IMG/VR virus record: IMGVR_UViG_3300037840_000126
Location: 1-34,867 of that record
Direction: 5' to 3' (one strand)
Length of the DNA: 34,867 nt
Origin: a virus
A model generated the notes under the pieces. It saw only the letters and a list, made by a program, of their open reading frames with translations. It ran no database searches and was not told where the DNA came from. This document shows, piece after piece, positions 20,603-28,667 of the stretch (positions are counted from its first letter, which is position 1; every line of letters begins with the position of its first letter). The translations under genes and the position numbers were made by a program.

Positions 20603-20631
20603 TTGATTTTGGCGTTTTTTGCTGATAAAAA
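20603..20631 (+). promoter_or_regulatory. Promoter candidate for exported-protein cassette
   Basis: TTGATT, 17-base spacer, TAAAAA with an extended TG upstream (TGATAAAAA), about 75 bases before the first gene. A TTGACA at 20661-20666 has only a poor -10 at 15 bases (TAATAG) and is a weaker alternative. Confidence 0.4.
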
Positions 20632-20681
20632 GTCTCGTGTTAGGTTTTTATGGAAAGATTTTGACAAGGATAGGTTCAACT

Positions 20682-20704
20682 TAATAGGAAGAGAGGAAAT
20701 ATTA
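20682..20704 (+). promoter_or_regulatory. Shine-Dalgarno-in-loop hairpin, exported protein 1
   Basis: Arms TAATA and TATTA with a 13-base loop that includes GAGAGGAAA, one base before ATG 20706. Confidence 0.38.
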
Positions 20705-20705
20705 C

Positions 20706-21125
20706 ATGAAGTGTATATCAAAAATTGCTGGCATCGCTTTATTGTCAACAACAATGAGTTCGCATGCTGGGTTCTGGGCAAACACGGCACATAGCCGTGC
20801 TAACTGCAAGGGGTTCAATGAGTCCATCACTTGGAACTGGAACGAATATCACTGGTGGGAAGTAAAATCAATTCACTTTAAACAATCTGGGAATGGTCCT
20901 GATACTCACGAAGTAATGTCTTGGATGGCTTATACCTGGCGTGCGGCGGCGTATGATTTCTGGCGTGACCCTGCGGGACCTATGGCTAATCAATACCACG
21001 TACAAGGGTATCATTACTATATGGCTTATAATGGCTCTTACGTTTATGACGTTTACACAGATGCAGACGGTTGCAATCTGTATTACGACGGCTGGTGGGA
21101 TAAAAACAAGGCCAATGGAGAATAA
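20706..21125 (+). CDS. Exported Trp/Tyr-rich protein, 139 residues, unknown
   Basis: An N-terminal signal peptide (MKCISKIAGIALLSTTMSSHA) has a likely cut before GFWANTAH. The mature part of about 118 residues is remarkably rich in Trp, Tyr and His (WNWNEYHWWEVKSIHF, YTWRAAAYDFW, GYHYYMAYN) with two cysteines (C34 and C123) that could form a disulfide in the periplasm. ATG 20706 follows GAGAGGAAATATTAC. No family recognised with certainty. It leads a three-gene cassette with an exported and a membrane protein. Superinfection exclusion or host-fitness cargo is possible by inference. Confidence 0.8.
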   Translation: MKCISKIAGIALLSTTMSSHAGFWANTAHSRANCKGFNESITWNWNEYHWWEVKSIHFKQSGNGPDTHEVMSWMAYTWRAAAYDFWRDPAGPMANQYHVQGYHYYMAYNGSYVYDVYTDADGCNLYYDGWWDKNKANGE

Positions 21126-21127
21126 AT

Positions 21128-21967
21128 ATGAATAAAACAACAATATTATTATTACTCGCATCATCAAGTGTTGCTTTTGCAAATACTATGACGAGTCAAC
21201 CCTATGATCCAAAGCCTATGGTTGAAGGGAATAGGAGGGTGGATGAAATTATCGAATGGCATAAGAGCCATCCTGGTGAAATGCCACCATTAACTGAACA
21301 AGAGAAGGAACATTTTTTCACAAGTAAAGGAATACCAGTGCCAGGCTCTGGAGCAAAAATTGTAAATAGCACACAAGGTTTTGGCATGACTAAAAATCAG
21401 GCATCTGTTGTCGCGAGCTTTAATAGTGCACAAAGAACCAAAGGTTATTTCGAGGCTAATAATAAGCGAGCTAAGTTTCTTTTTTCAATGCCTGAAATGG
21501 CCGAGAAGGAATTTAACGAAAGACAGGGAGCTGCATTTAATGCGCATGATACCCATTTATATGAATCAAAGACTAATCTGGTGATGGATTATGGTTACAG
21601 AGGTGTTCCAGAAAATTTATCTAAAAAGGTTATTGGGTTTGCGCCTGAAAGTACTTTTGCAAATGGTGGCTGGAGAGGTGCTGTTGAATTCTTTACTCCA
21701 TTATTTGATTCGGTGTGCGCTTATCATGAAATTAATATCGGGCTAACGCAATCATCAGCTTCAATCCCTAAGGAAGTAGTGACCCATACAGTTAATAATA
21801 AGCTTACAACAATGAACGTTATAGGTTCTAAAGAAAGTGGGTTTGTTTACGAGGTTGAATGGTGGGATAAAACCTACAGGCGCACACTTGAATGTGCATC
21901 TAAAGCCTATACCGAAGAAATGCGCGCTCAAGTTATTGAGCTTGCAAGGCAGATAGACAAAGGATGA
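21128..21967 (+). CDS. Exported protein, 279 residues, unknown
   Basis: Signal peptide MNKTTILLLLASSSVAFA with likely cleavage before NTMTSQ. The mature protein is soluble-looking, with 'HKSHPGEMPPLTEQEKEHFF' near the start and an alpha/beta C-terminal region holding its only two cysteines (SVCAYHE and LECASKAY). Begins two bases after the previous stop, behind GGAGAATAAAT, so it is co-expressed with the 139-residue exported protein. No family recognised. Confidence 0.8.
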   Translation: MNKTTILLLLASSSVAFANTMTSQPYDPKPMVEGNRRVDEIIEWHKSHPGEMPPLTEQEKEHFFTSKGIPVPGSGAKIVNSTQGFGMTKNQASVVASFNSAQRTKGYFEANNKRAKFLFSMPEMAEKEFNERQGAAFNAHDTHLYESKTNLVMDYGYRGVPENLSKKVIGFAPESTFANGGWRGAVEFFTPLFDSVCAYHEINIGLTQSSASIPKEVVTHTVNNKLTTMNVIGSKESGFVYEVEWWDKTYRRTLECASKAYTEEMRAQVIELARQIDKG

Positions 21968-22113
21968 AGAAAAAGGAAGCTAAATTAAAAAATAGTTACG
22001 CTATAATTATCTTGGCTCTATTGGTAGAGGTAGTAGTGGCTTTTTATGCTATATCTTCAGTTGATACTGAAAGTAAAAACAATAAAGGCGTACTAATTGC
22101 GCCAAATAGATAA
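21964..22113 (+). CDS. Single-pass membrane protein, 49 residues
   Basis: Basic start MKKKEAKLKNS, one membrane segment (about residues 12-30, YAIIILALLVEVVVAFYAI), then a polar tail. The ATG overlaps the previous stop (ATGA), so it is the third gene of the cassette. By position it may anchor or partner the two exported proteins at the inner membrane. Confidence 0.72.
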   Translation: MKKKEAKLKNSYAIIILALLVEVVVAFYAISSVDTESKNNKGVLIAPNR

Positions 22114-22144
22114 AGTATAGTTTAACTAAATAACACTTTTAATC

Positions 22145-22173
22145 TGAGTTGTTGTTATTTTTGCAACAACTCA
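22145..22173. terminator. Bidirectional hairpin between convergent genes
   Basis: TGAGTTGTTG and CAACAACTCA, perfect 10-bp arms with a 9-base loop. It lies at the meeting of the rightward cassette and the leftward acyltransferase, whose stop codon is inside the stem. A T-tract is lacking, but the position fits a shared terminator. Confidence 0.6.
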
Positions 22174-22728
22174 CACTGTCTTTAAAAATTCTTCCTCAAG
22201 CTTAAGTAAATCTTTTTGTCTTTCCTTTATTCTCTTAGCTGGAATGCCCGCATATATTCCCCAGGGATTAGTGCTATGGTTTACATACGTTAGTGCCCCA
22301 ATAGCGCAACCTTCCCCAATAGTGACACCAGGCATAATTATCGAGTTCGCACCTACTAGCACATGTTTTTTAAGTATGACCGCACCATGAGTAGTTTCTT
22401 TGAAGTTTTCAGGAATTAATGGGTTAGATAGTGCAGCGCCAGAATAGTCATCGCTTGAAGTGAAAATGCTTGTGCTATAAGAAATGCCTACAAAATCGTC
22501 TATTATTATAGGTGCTAGAGATGCGCTTATGAGGCAAAAGGGGGAAACGTGGGAATAATTACCAATTACAAGAGGGCCTTTAAGTAAGCAGTAATCATCT
22601 ATCCTTGAATTATCCCCAATAGATATTTCTTGAATGTTATAAAAGCTAGTTATGGTGCTAATTTTTACATTTTTACCAAGGTGTTTGAAAGGTAAATCAT
22701 CAAGTTGTGCTTGCGTTAAAAAAGCCAT
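22171..22728 (-). CDS. Hexapeptide-repeat acyltransferase (LbH family)
   Basis: 185 residues with left-handed beta-helix turns: IGDNSRIDDYCLL, VIGNYSHVSPFCLI, then after a loop VLVGANSIIMPGVTIGEG-CAIGA and the typical NPWGIYAGIPAKRIKER ending. A catalytic-type His is H114 (TTHGAV). The family transfers acetyl groups from acetyl-CoA to sugars. In phages such genes often modify O-antigen and block re-infection. The gene stands alone on the minus strand, behind its own start (AAGGGATAAA), separated from the phage operons. Confidence 0.88.
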   Translation of the reverse strand: MAFLTQAQLDDLPFKHLGKNVKISTITSFYNIQEISIGDNSRIDDYCLLKGPLVIGNYSHVSPFCLISASLAPIIIDDFVGISYSTSIFTSSDDYSGAALSNPLIPENFKETTHGAVILKKHVLVGANSIIMPGVTIGEGCAIGALTYVNHSTNPWGIYAGIPAKRIKERQKDLLKLEEEFLKTV

Positions 22729-22757
22729 TTTATCCCTTGTGCGTAATCAGAATATAA

Positions 22758-22817
22758 AGTGCGCAGATATACCAGCTCAAAATATTTTAGTCAATCATGC
22801 GTTATTACTTGCGCACT
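22758..22817. repeat. Paired inverted 8-mers in divergent promoter region
   Basis: AGTGCGCA (22758-22765) and TGCGCACT (22810-22817) face each other 44 bases apart, in the gap between the leftward acyltransferase and the rightward 46-residue gene. The second overlaps the putative -35 box. Could be two half-sites for a looping regulator. Confidence 0.4.
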
Positions 22818-22837
22818 GAATTATTTTTTTATAGTAT
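22809..22837 (+). promoter_or_regulatory. Promoter candidate, TTGCGC type
   Basis: TTGCGC, 17-base spacer, TAGTAT, about 30 bases before ATG 22868. Same TTGCG -35 and 17-base spacing as the candidate at 15498. Confidence 0.35.
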
Positions 22838-22867
22838 GCAAATCTGTCTCAGAACAAGGCGTATATT

Positions 22868-23008
22868 ATGAGATTCTATGACGTTGACGGCATGGAAATT
22901 GACGTTCAAGATATTAAATTTTTCATAGATGAAAAAGAATTAACTGAAACGCAGGAAGCTATAGCGGAGATGTTAGATCTTTATGAAGAAAGTATACCAG
23001 TGGGTTAA
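22868..23008 (+). CDS. Small acidic protein, 46 residues
   Basis: Starts MRFYDVDGMEIDVQDIKFFI and is strongly acidic. ATG 22868 follows AAGGCGTATATT. It overlaps the WGR gene by 26 bases and is probably its operon partner. An acidic partner for a WGR domain is noteworthy because that domain binds nucleic acid; DNA mimicry is speculation. Confidence 0.55.
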   Translation: MRFYDVDGMEIDVQDIKFFIDEKELTETQEAIAEMLDLYEESIPVG

Positions 23009-23213
23009 TAGAGAAAAAGCCCGTTACTACACAATAACAATGCAAAAAGATGGAACTAATGACATTGTACTTAATTACGATTGGGGTAGCTGCAACACAA
23101 ATCGCGGTGGTAAGAAGGATATTTATGTTTCCACCGAAGAAGAAGCAGAAACCTACATTGTTAAAATGATAAAAAGGCGCAAAGCTCGTGGATATGAACT
23201 TACAGCGCCATAA
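22983..23213 (+). CDS. Stand-alone WGR-domain protein
   Basis: 76 residues. 'RYYTITMQKDG', then 'VLNYDWGSCNTNRGGKKDIY', then 'STEEEAETYIVKMIKRRKARGYE' reproduces a WGR domain from end to end, although the central motif is WGS (residues 34-36) and not WGR. WGR domains bind nucleic acid in PARPs and in MolR-like proteins; short stand-alone copies occur on phages and plasmids. ATG 22983 lies inside the previous gene, after GGAGATGTTAGATCTTT. It is convergent with the last late gene, three bases away. Confidence 0.72.
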   Translation: MKKVYQWVNREKARYYTITMQKDGTNDIVLNYDWGSCNTNRGGKKDIYVSTEEEAETYIVKMIKRRKARGYELTAP

Positions 23214-23216
23214 TTA

Positions 23217-24029
23217 TTATGGAATAACTAAATAACCAATCAGCAAAGTTCCATTCAATGATGATCCATTATTATTCGTGATTGTTATGGTAGATGTTCC
23301 ACTTCCTGCGGTTGCCATTAGTTCAACAGTATTCCTTGTATTTGTGCCACCCATAAGACTCAGTATTATTACTGAACTTGTAGTTATCACAGTATTTGTC
23401 CAAGTTATTGCGTAAGCAGAACCTGTTCCCGTAGTTAATGAGGAAGTAGTAATAACACCTGCTGTACCGCTTGCAGTAACTGCATTAGCAGCTTCGGTGC
23501 CATTCGCCTTGGTGTATATATAGGCTGTACCTGTAGTATCTGGGAAAGTAACTGTTTGTGTAGCATTCGTATTAGAAAAGGCAAAAAAAGTTCTGTGCTG
23601 TGGCATGCCCGCCATTAATGTTCCATTGAAAATAGAGAAAGGAGTTGTTGTATTAGCGCTAAACATGTTAACAGTTCCTGTTCCTTTTGAAGCTATAAGA
23701 AGGTCTACATTAGTATCCGAACCTTCAGAGGCTATTTGTGGGGCAGTTCCAGTAATTGAGTTTTGCATACCTATATAATTAACAGCGCTTGCCACAGAAA
23801 AAAAACGTAAAATATAATTCCCTGATGCATCGCCAATTCCTGTAGGAGCTTGCAGAAGTCCTGTTAATCCTGTCATGGAAGTGATATTGGAATTAATACC
23901 CGAAGTGGCAAAAAGACTTGTTAACTGCGTAAAACTTTCTTTGTACGTTACTCCTGATTGCACTACCGGAAAGATGTCCGATAGTGCCGGTGTTGCGATA
24001 GCAGGTAAATTACTTATTCTAATACCCAT
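23217..24029 (-). CDS. Tail fibre/tip protein, 270 residues
   Basis: Starts MGIRISNLPAIATPALSDIF and continues [20 protein letters not shown], nearly the same as the start of the 847-residue fibre, so both probably attach to the same virion site. The rest is Thr/Ser/Gly-rich beta structure typical of trimeric fibres. It is the last gene of the late block. Its Shine-Dalgarno lies in the loop of an 8-bp hairpin, the best example in the genome. It may be a second receptor-binding protein or fibre cap. Confidence 0.72.
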   Translation of the reverse strand: MGIRISNLPAIATPALSDIFPVVQSGVTYKESFTQLTSLFATSGINSNITSMTGLTGLLQAPTGIGDASGNYILRFFSVASAVNYIGMQNSITGTAPQIASEGSDTNVDLLIASKGTGTVNMFSANTTTPFSIFNGTLMAGMPQHRTFFAFSNTNATQTVTFPDTTGTAYIYTKANGTEAANAVTASGTAGVITTSSLTTGTGSAYAITWTNTVITTSSVIILSLMGGTNTRNTVELMATAGSGTSTITITNNNGSSLNGTLLIGYLVIP

Positions 24030-24048
24030 GATTAAATCCTTTTAATCA
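24029..24048 (-). promoter_or_regulatory. Shine-Dalgarno-in-loop hairpin, 270-residue fibre
   Basis: Minus strand GATTAAA-AGGA-TTTAATC, perfect 7-bp arms plus an eighth pair that uses the A of the start codon. The 4-base loop is exactly AGGA and the stem ends at the ATG. Confidence 0.7.
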
Positions 24049-24054
24049 ATTACA

Positions 24055-24276
24055 TTAATCTTCGCACTCACTTTGTTCTGTAAGGGTGCCGTTTATATTT
24101 ATTGGGGAACTTGGGGAACTATCATCTTCTTCTGGCGTGTTAGTCTCTGTTAATGATTTAATGTATTGCTGCAAAATGTCTATGGCGCCTGAAATCTGGT
24201 GAAAAGCTTGATGAATTTCTTCTTTGCGTGCTGTTAACATTTTTAAATCATGTGACAATTTTTCTAAATCTATCAT
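24055..24276 (-). CDS. Small coiled-coil protein between fibre genes
   Basis: 73 residues. Residues 1-45 form an amphipathic helix (LEKLSHDLKMLTARKEEIHQ), followed by an acidic Ser/Pro tail (PEEDDSSPSSP). ATG 24276 follows CAAGGAAACATAG. Position between two fibre genes suggests a fibre chaperone or connector; no family recognised. Confidence 0.62.
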   Translation of the reverse strand: MIDLEKLSHDLKMLTARKEEIHQAFHQISGAIDILQQYIKSLTETNTPEEDDSSPSSPININGTLTEQSECED

Positions 24277-24298
24277 CTATGTTTCCTTGGTTAAATTT

Positions 24299-26842
24299 TT
24301 AAACTGAATAAATAATAGTACCATCTATAGTTACCGCGACGTTAGTAGCAAAATTAGTGGTGGTAAATGCGCCCCCAGAAATACCACTTCCTGTGCCGTA
24401 GATAGTCAAAGATGAAGAATTGGGAGTTAATAATAAATGAGGTGAGGTGCTACCTGTAGGCCAAACGTTAGAAAGTGCAGAAATTAAAACATTTCCTGTG
24501 ATGTTATTACTAGCTGTGTTGTGAGATGCAACAGGCAAGCCAGTAATAGTTGCAGATCCTGAGGAAGTAGTCCAGGTAGGGGTGAAGCTAAGTGCAAAAG
24601 TGGCAATAATAATATTTCCTATCTGGGTATAGAATCCAAGCTGGACAGTGTAAACCACAGAAAGATTTCCAGCTGTTCCAAAAGTGAATACAGGTGTCCA
24701 GGCAGTATTTGAAGTATAAGTCGATAATGTAGAGCCACCAAAGTTTATACTTGTAGCTGTAGCCGCCCCGATATTGGGAGTTGTTAACGTCATATTAGTT
24801 GCTGCGATGCCACTAGGAAGCGTTGTACTTAAACTTGGCACCCCTCCCGATGAGGTCACCAAAACAGAGCTATTTGCAGTTGCCAAAGCCGCCATAACAT
24901 TTGCACTTGAGGCATAAAGTAAGGTATTGGCGGCATTAGTCCCTGGGTAGGTGGATGTCGACCATGCAGGGGTCGTGCTGGCACCTGATAACAGCACTTG
25001 GTTTGCAGTTGCAGTACCTGCAAGGACTGCCATAGCTGACGCGGTACTGTATACGATGCCGCCATTTGAAGCTGTTAAACTTGCTGCGGTTCCCCCTCTA
25101 GTAAGTCCAAGCTGACCAGACCACCCCATAGTTAAAGATGTGGCTTGTAATAAAGCTGTAGTCGGGGTTCCTCCTAGGGTAATAGTTACATTCGTATCAT
25201 TAGAAGAGGTTAAAGCTGCCGGAGTGGGAAGTTGGGTAGTTGTTGCTAACGTTCCGCTGGTAGGAAAAGTAACACTCGTGGTATTCGTAAATGTAAATGT
25301 ACTTGTAAAAGCCCCGCTTAAAGTATGGCTTCCTCCAATCGTTATTGTGCTTGCTCCATTATTAACGCCAGTTCCTCCATATGTACCTGTGACAACAGAG
25401 CCTTGCCAAACACCTGTTCCAATAGTGCCGAGTGTTGTAATAGATGACTGCCCTACGTAAGATGCAGATATATCTATAGCGGGAGTAGACCCGCCACTAG
25501 ATGTTATGCGGTTTGTAGTACCCGTAACACTTGTAACACCAGCAATGGCAGCATTATAGTCCGAACTCCAAGAAGCGGCCGTTGTTCCAGAAGTTAAAAT
25601 ACAAGTAAATACTGCAACGGTGCTGGCGGCCATGGCGGTAATAGTGTTGCTTCCAGAGGATTGTACAGTTACAACACCGGAAGAATTATTAACTATCAAA
25701 AATGCTTGTCCTAACGCCAGAGTCGATGTGACAGGAAGTAATACCGTTTGAGTGGTGCTTCCTGTAAAAAACTGTTGGTACGCACTTGATACTGTTAAGG
25801 TGGTAGTTCCTGCAGCGGTTGCCGTAGTTGCATATCCTTCTATGAGGTTATTAGCTGATAAGTTCTTATTAGCATCCCATCCTGCGAATGCTGTTGCGGC
25901 AGGTGCCGTTGTGACGGATGTTACTCCTGTCCCACCGTTGGCAATAGCGATAGTCGTACCTGTCCATACCCCTGTAGTTATCGTACCTAAGGTGGTGATT
26001 GATGACTGCCCTACGTAAGATGAAGATATATCAATAACCGGTGTAGTTCCTCCAGTTGAAGTTACACGGTTTAAAGTTCCTGAAACGCTAGTTACTCCAG
26101 TTCCAGCGGGGGTTGCCCAAGTTCCGTCACCTCGCCAAAAAGTAGACGAGCTCGCACTCGTGCCACTATTTAGGTTTGTTACTGGAAGGTTACCCGTGAC
26201 ACCTGTTGTTAAAGGTAAACCTGTTGCATTCGTTAGGGTCAATGAGGTAGGGGTTCCCATTGCTAACCCATTAGGTAGTGTAGTACTTATACTAGGTACG
26301 CCCCCAGCACTTGTTATAAGCACGCCACTTGCGGCTGTTGAAAGTCCTGATAAGGTCGTTCCTGCTGCTGCATACCAAGCAAGTTGATTAATTAGTCCCG
26401 CATTGATAACACCAGATGCGCTGGCTGTTGTAGCTAAGGTACCAGATGTTGGAAAGGTGACATTAGTTGTGCCTGTGAAATTAAAGTTTGAGGCAAAAAA
26501 ACCCGTTAAATTAAAATTACCTTGGGTTGCGATAGTGCCTCCAAGGGTAATGGTATTAGTGCCATTATTAACACCTGTCCCACCTCGAATTGGTGATAAT
26601 ATGCCAGTCCATCCTAACGTCAAAGATGTGGCATTGAGTAGCGCTGTAGTAGGAGAGCCGCCCAATGTTAACGTGACATTTGTGTCATTAACATTTGTTA
26701 AGGCTGAACCACTAGCTTGAAAAAGCGTAAATAGCTGTGAATTAGATTCTTTATATGTGACTCCAGATTGGCTTATAGGAAAAACATCAGTTAATTGCGC
26801 GGAGGCTGTAGCTGGTAAATTGATAATCTTAATCCCTGACAT
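24299..26842 (-). CDS. Long tail fibre, 847 residues, with internal repeats
   Basis: The N-terminus ([20 protein letters not shown]) shares an anchor motif with the 270-residue fibre. The shaft contains long repeats: '[21 protein letters not shown]' and '[20 protein letters not shown]' appear about 186 residues apart, and '[21 protein letters not shown]' has a partner '[21 protein letters not shown]'. The last 150 residues ([20 protein letters not shown], then [14 protein letters not shown]) resemble the C-terminal 'WTP...Y..IGN' domains of phage fibres, probably the receptor-binding tip. ATG 26842 follows TTAGGAGCTACGC. Main host-range candidate. Confidence 0.82.
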   Translation of the reverse strand: MSGIKIINLPATASAQLTDVFPISQSGVTYKESNSQLFTLFQASGSALTNVNDTNVTLTLGGSPTTALLNATSLTLGWTGILSPIRGGTGVNNGTNTITLGGTIATQGNFNLTGFFASNFNFTGTTNVTFPTSGTLATTASASGVINAGLINQLAWYAAAGTTLSGLSTAASGVLITSAGGVPSISTTLPNGLAMGTPTSLTLTNATGLPLTTGVTGNLPVTNLNSGTSASSSTFWRGDGTWATPAGTGVTSVSGTLNRVTSTGGTTPVIDISSSYVGQSSITTLGTITTGVWTGTTIAIANGGTGVTSVTTAPAATAFAGWDANKNLSANNLIEGYATTATAAGTTTLTVSSAYQQFFTGSTTQTVLLPVTSTLALGQAFLIVNNSSGVVTVQSSGSNTITAMAASTVAVFTCILTSGTTAASWSSDYNAAIAGVTSVTGTTNRITSSGGSTPAIDISASYVGQSSITTLGTIGTGVWQGSVVTGTYGGTGVNNGASTITIGGSHTLSGAFTSTFTFTNTTSVTFPTSGTLATTTQLPTPAALTSSNDTNVTITLGGTPTTALLQATSLTMGWSGQLGLTRGGTAASLTASNGGIVYSTASAMAVLAGTATANQVLLSGASTTPAWSTSTYPGTNAANTLLYASSANVMAALATANSSVLVTSSGGVPSLSTTLPSGIAATNMTLTTPNIGAATATSINFGGSTLSTYTSNTAWTPVFTFGTAGNLSVVYTVQLGFYTQIGNIIIATFALSFTPTWTTSSGSATITGLPVASHNTASNNITGNVLISALSNVWPTGSTSPHLLLTPNSSSLTIYGTGSGISGGAFTTTNFATNVAVTIDGTIIYSV
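25443..26022. repeat. Long-period direct repeats inside fibre gene
   Basis: The 22-mer at 25443-25464 recurs exactly at 26001-26022, a period of 558 bases, and neighbouring sequence is similar over tens of bases. They could let the shaft lengthen or shorten by recombination. Confidence 0.6.
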
Positions 26843-26851
26843 GCGTAGCTC

Positions 26852-26989
26852 CTAAGTATCAATTAACTGTGATAAATCTGTCAGAATAAATTGATTATCA
26901 TCTGTAATTAATGCAAATTCCTGTTCAATGGCGGATTCAAATCCGGCATACATTAAAATACAAATCAGTCCACCATAAATCCCTGGCAT
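26852..26989 (-). CDS. Small protein between fibre genes, 45 residues
   Basis: Starts MPGIYGGLICILMYAGFESA, with a hydrophobic first third and an acidic second half. ATG 26989 follows TAGGAATTAATT. The gene lies between the 526- and 847-residue fibres. Its start follows a 13-bp intergenic hairpin. No family recognised. Confidence 0.55.
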   Translation of the reverse strand: MPGIYGGLICILMYAGFESAIEQEFALITDDNQFILTDLSQLIDT

Positions 26990-26990
26990 A

Positions 26991-27007
26991 ATTAATTCCT
27001 ATTTAAT
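26991..27007 (-). promoter_or_regulatory. Shine-Dalgarno-in-loop hairpin, 45-residue gene
   Basis: Minus strand ATTAA-ATAGGAA-TTAAT, one base before ATG 26989. It overlaps the foot of the 13-bp hairpin at 27005-27041, so the two folds compete by three bases. Confidence 0.42.
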
Positions 27008-27041
27008 AAATGGAAGAACCTTATGGGCTCTTCCATTTATT
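27005..27041 (-). terminator. 13-bp hairpin after 526-residue fibre gene
   Basis: Perfect arms AATAAATGGAAGA and TCTTCCATTTATT with an 11-base loop, starting five bases after the stop of the 526-residue fibre gene. No T-tract beyond the stem, so a partial terminator or transcript-stabilising hairpin that lowers expression of the downstream fibre genes. Confidence 0.6.
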
Positions 27042-27046
27042 TGTCA

Positions 27047-28627
27047 TTAAACAGTAGCAGTTAAGAGCTGATATACGACAGTAATGGTTATTGAAGTACC
27101 AGTTCCTGCAGTGTAATCACCAGTAGCATTGGAGAAATAAAGACCAAGTCCGGAAAGTCCTGTTATGGCCGCTGTTGCGATACCAAACAAGTTTCTAACC
27201 TGACTAGTTGCCGCTGTTATATCTCCTGCTACTAAGCCAGACGCTGTTGCAATAGTACCCGCGCCATGCTGTCCATTCGTACCACCAGAGCTGTACTGGA
27301 TAATGGGAGCGGTACCTGTAGCATAAGGCGTATGTCCAGTACTTGCGGTATATACAGATGCCTGCATAACTAATATCATTTGAGATGCAGCAGGGTTTGC
27401 AACAATCTGCAAAGGCGTGTCGTAAGCGGTTACCATTTGTGCGGTATTGAAGGTAACACTTACTTGATGCAAGGCACCTAATTGTGTTATTGCAGTAGAT
27501 ACACTGGAAACGGTTACGCCAGAGTCCACAACTGCACCACTAGTGCCAGATAATTGTACAATGTTTCCGGATACAAGTGAGCCGCCTGCAGCAAGTACCT
27601 TACCAGTCGCTGCCCCAACATCAGGGAAGGTGAGAACGGTAGACTGTGCTTGCGTTGTCTGGTTACTTAAAGTAGTTCCAAAGTTACCACTACCATTAAC
27701 TGCTGCTTGCATAGAAATAAATCCAGACGATGCAGTTGTTGGGAATGCTTCAAATAGCCCTACAAATCCACCTGTGGAAAGCCCACTAGTAACAGCTCCT
27801 GCATCTACTTGAAGCGCACCTGATGTTAGATGCTGCGTACCTGCAGATTTACTGATAATGAAGTTTGAAGTGGCACTTCCACCATCCGGAATTGAAACCA
27901 CTTGAGCTTGTCCGATAGAAGAAGCGTTGCTTATAGTAGTATTAAAGTTCCCACCAGCATTAGATACTGCCGCAAGGATAAGTTCACCTTCGGTTGCAGT
28001 GCCTGGGAAAGAAGCGACAGTGCCGGCATGACCAGAAGAACCAGCAACTAAGTTTCCAGTTGTCGCAACAATATTCCCCGTTGCGGCTGTTAAACCAAAA
28101 GCGAGCGTTGCAGTTGTAGTTTGAGCTTTAATATCTCCAGAAGTGTCAGAGAATACAGGAATGGCATTAGCAACAGATGCGGGACCTGAGAAACTAACCG
28201 CTCCAACGGATGCTTGTCCATTATAGGTAAAAGTATCAGTACCTATTACCTGTGGCAAAGGCTCAACCAAGGTATAGAAATCCCCTGCATTAACGCTTCC
28301 CGCACCTATTGCAATATTTTCTCCAGCATGCAATTGCTCTATGTTTTGTTGATCGAATGCTCGTTGTAGAACTACTGTTGAACTTATGCTCTCAACCACA
28401 TAAACGCCGTTCTGAGCGCCTGCACTTTGAGCAGCTAATAATACGCGGTCGCCTACATTTAGAACGACAGAATCAATTGTTAGAGAAGATGCGGCTATTG
28501 TGAGCGTTGCCCCTACCCCATTATTGTTAGGGCCATTGTAATAGGTTCCTGCAACGTTAGAAGTCGATACAACTCTCGCTGGCGTTAACCAGGGAGAAAA
28601 TACAAATTGGCTTACACTTGTAGTCAT
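27047..28627 (-). CDS. Tail fibre protein, 526 residues
   Basis: Starts MTTSVSQFVFSPWLTPARVV. Residues 25-135 ('SVVLNVGDRVLLAAQSAGAQ', 'NGVYVVE', 'GDFYTLVEPLPQVIGTDTF') form the small beta domain common near the start of phage fibres ('GDRVLLxxQ...NGVYxV'). A Ser/Thr/Gly/Ala-rich shaft follows, with two similar units beginning near 'GNFNTTISNASS' and 'GNFGTTLSNQTT'. The C-terminal 130 residues are a distinct beta-rich tip. ATG 28627 has AAGGAATTTAAA in front with the Shine-Dalgarno in a hairpin loop. Confidence 0.78.
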   Translation of the reverse strand: MTTSVSQFVFSPWLTPARVVSTSNVAGTYYNGPNNNGVGATLTIAASSLTIDSVVLNVGDRVLLAAQSAGAQNGVYVVESISSTVVLQRAFDQQNIEQLHAGENIAIGAGSVNAGDFYTLVEPLPQVIGTDTFTYNGQASVGAVSFSGPASVANAIPVFSDTSGDIKAQTTTATLAFGLTAATGNIVATTGNLVAGSSGHAGTVASFPGTATEGELILAAVSNAGGNFNTTISNASSIGQAQVVSIPDGGSATSNFIISKSAGTQHLTSGALQVDAGAVTSGLSTGGFVGLFEAFPTTASSGFISMQAAVNGSGNFGTTLSNQTTQAQSTVLTFPDVGAATGKVLAAGGSLVSGNIVQLSGTSGAVVDSGVTVSSVSTAITQLGALHQVSVTFNTAQMVTAYDTPLQIVANPAASQMILVMQASVYTASTGHTPYATGTAPIIQYSSGGTNGQHGAGTIATASGLVAGDITAATSQVRNLFGIATAAITGLSGLGLYFSNATGDYTAGTGTSITITVVYQLLTATV

Positions 28628-28628
28628 T

Positions 28629-28644
28629 TTAAATTCCTTTTTAA
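28629..28644 (-). promoter_or_regulatory. Shine-Dalgarno-in-loop hairpin, 526-residue fibre
   Basis: Minus strand TTAAA-AAGGAA-TTTAA, one base before ATG 28627. Confidence 0.45.
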
Positions 28645-28667
28645 TTGTAATATTACATTGAAGTTAG

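Larger units (their letters stand above)
20362..20705. other. AT-rich gap before the exported-protein cassette (344 bases)
   Basis: Apart from the operator-like repeat, promoter and Shine-Dalgarno hairpin entered separately, I see no gene. Very AT-rich, with runs of T, like the regulatory region of an independently expressed accessory cassette. Confidence 0.5.

Noticed and set aside
24299-26842. CRISPR-like repeat array
   Set aside because: Repeats have long, unequal periods, encode protein repeats of a fibre shaft and have no spacer structure.
23217-28627. Long plus-strand open frames opposite the fibre genes (for example 25140-25460, 26403-26720)
   Set aside because: Repetitive Val/Pro/Thr composition is the mirror of the Thr/Gly/Ser-rich fibre genes, and they lack start signals.
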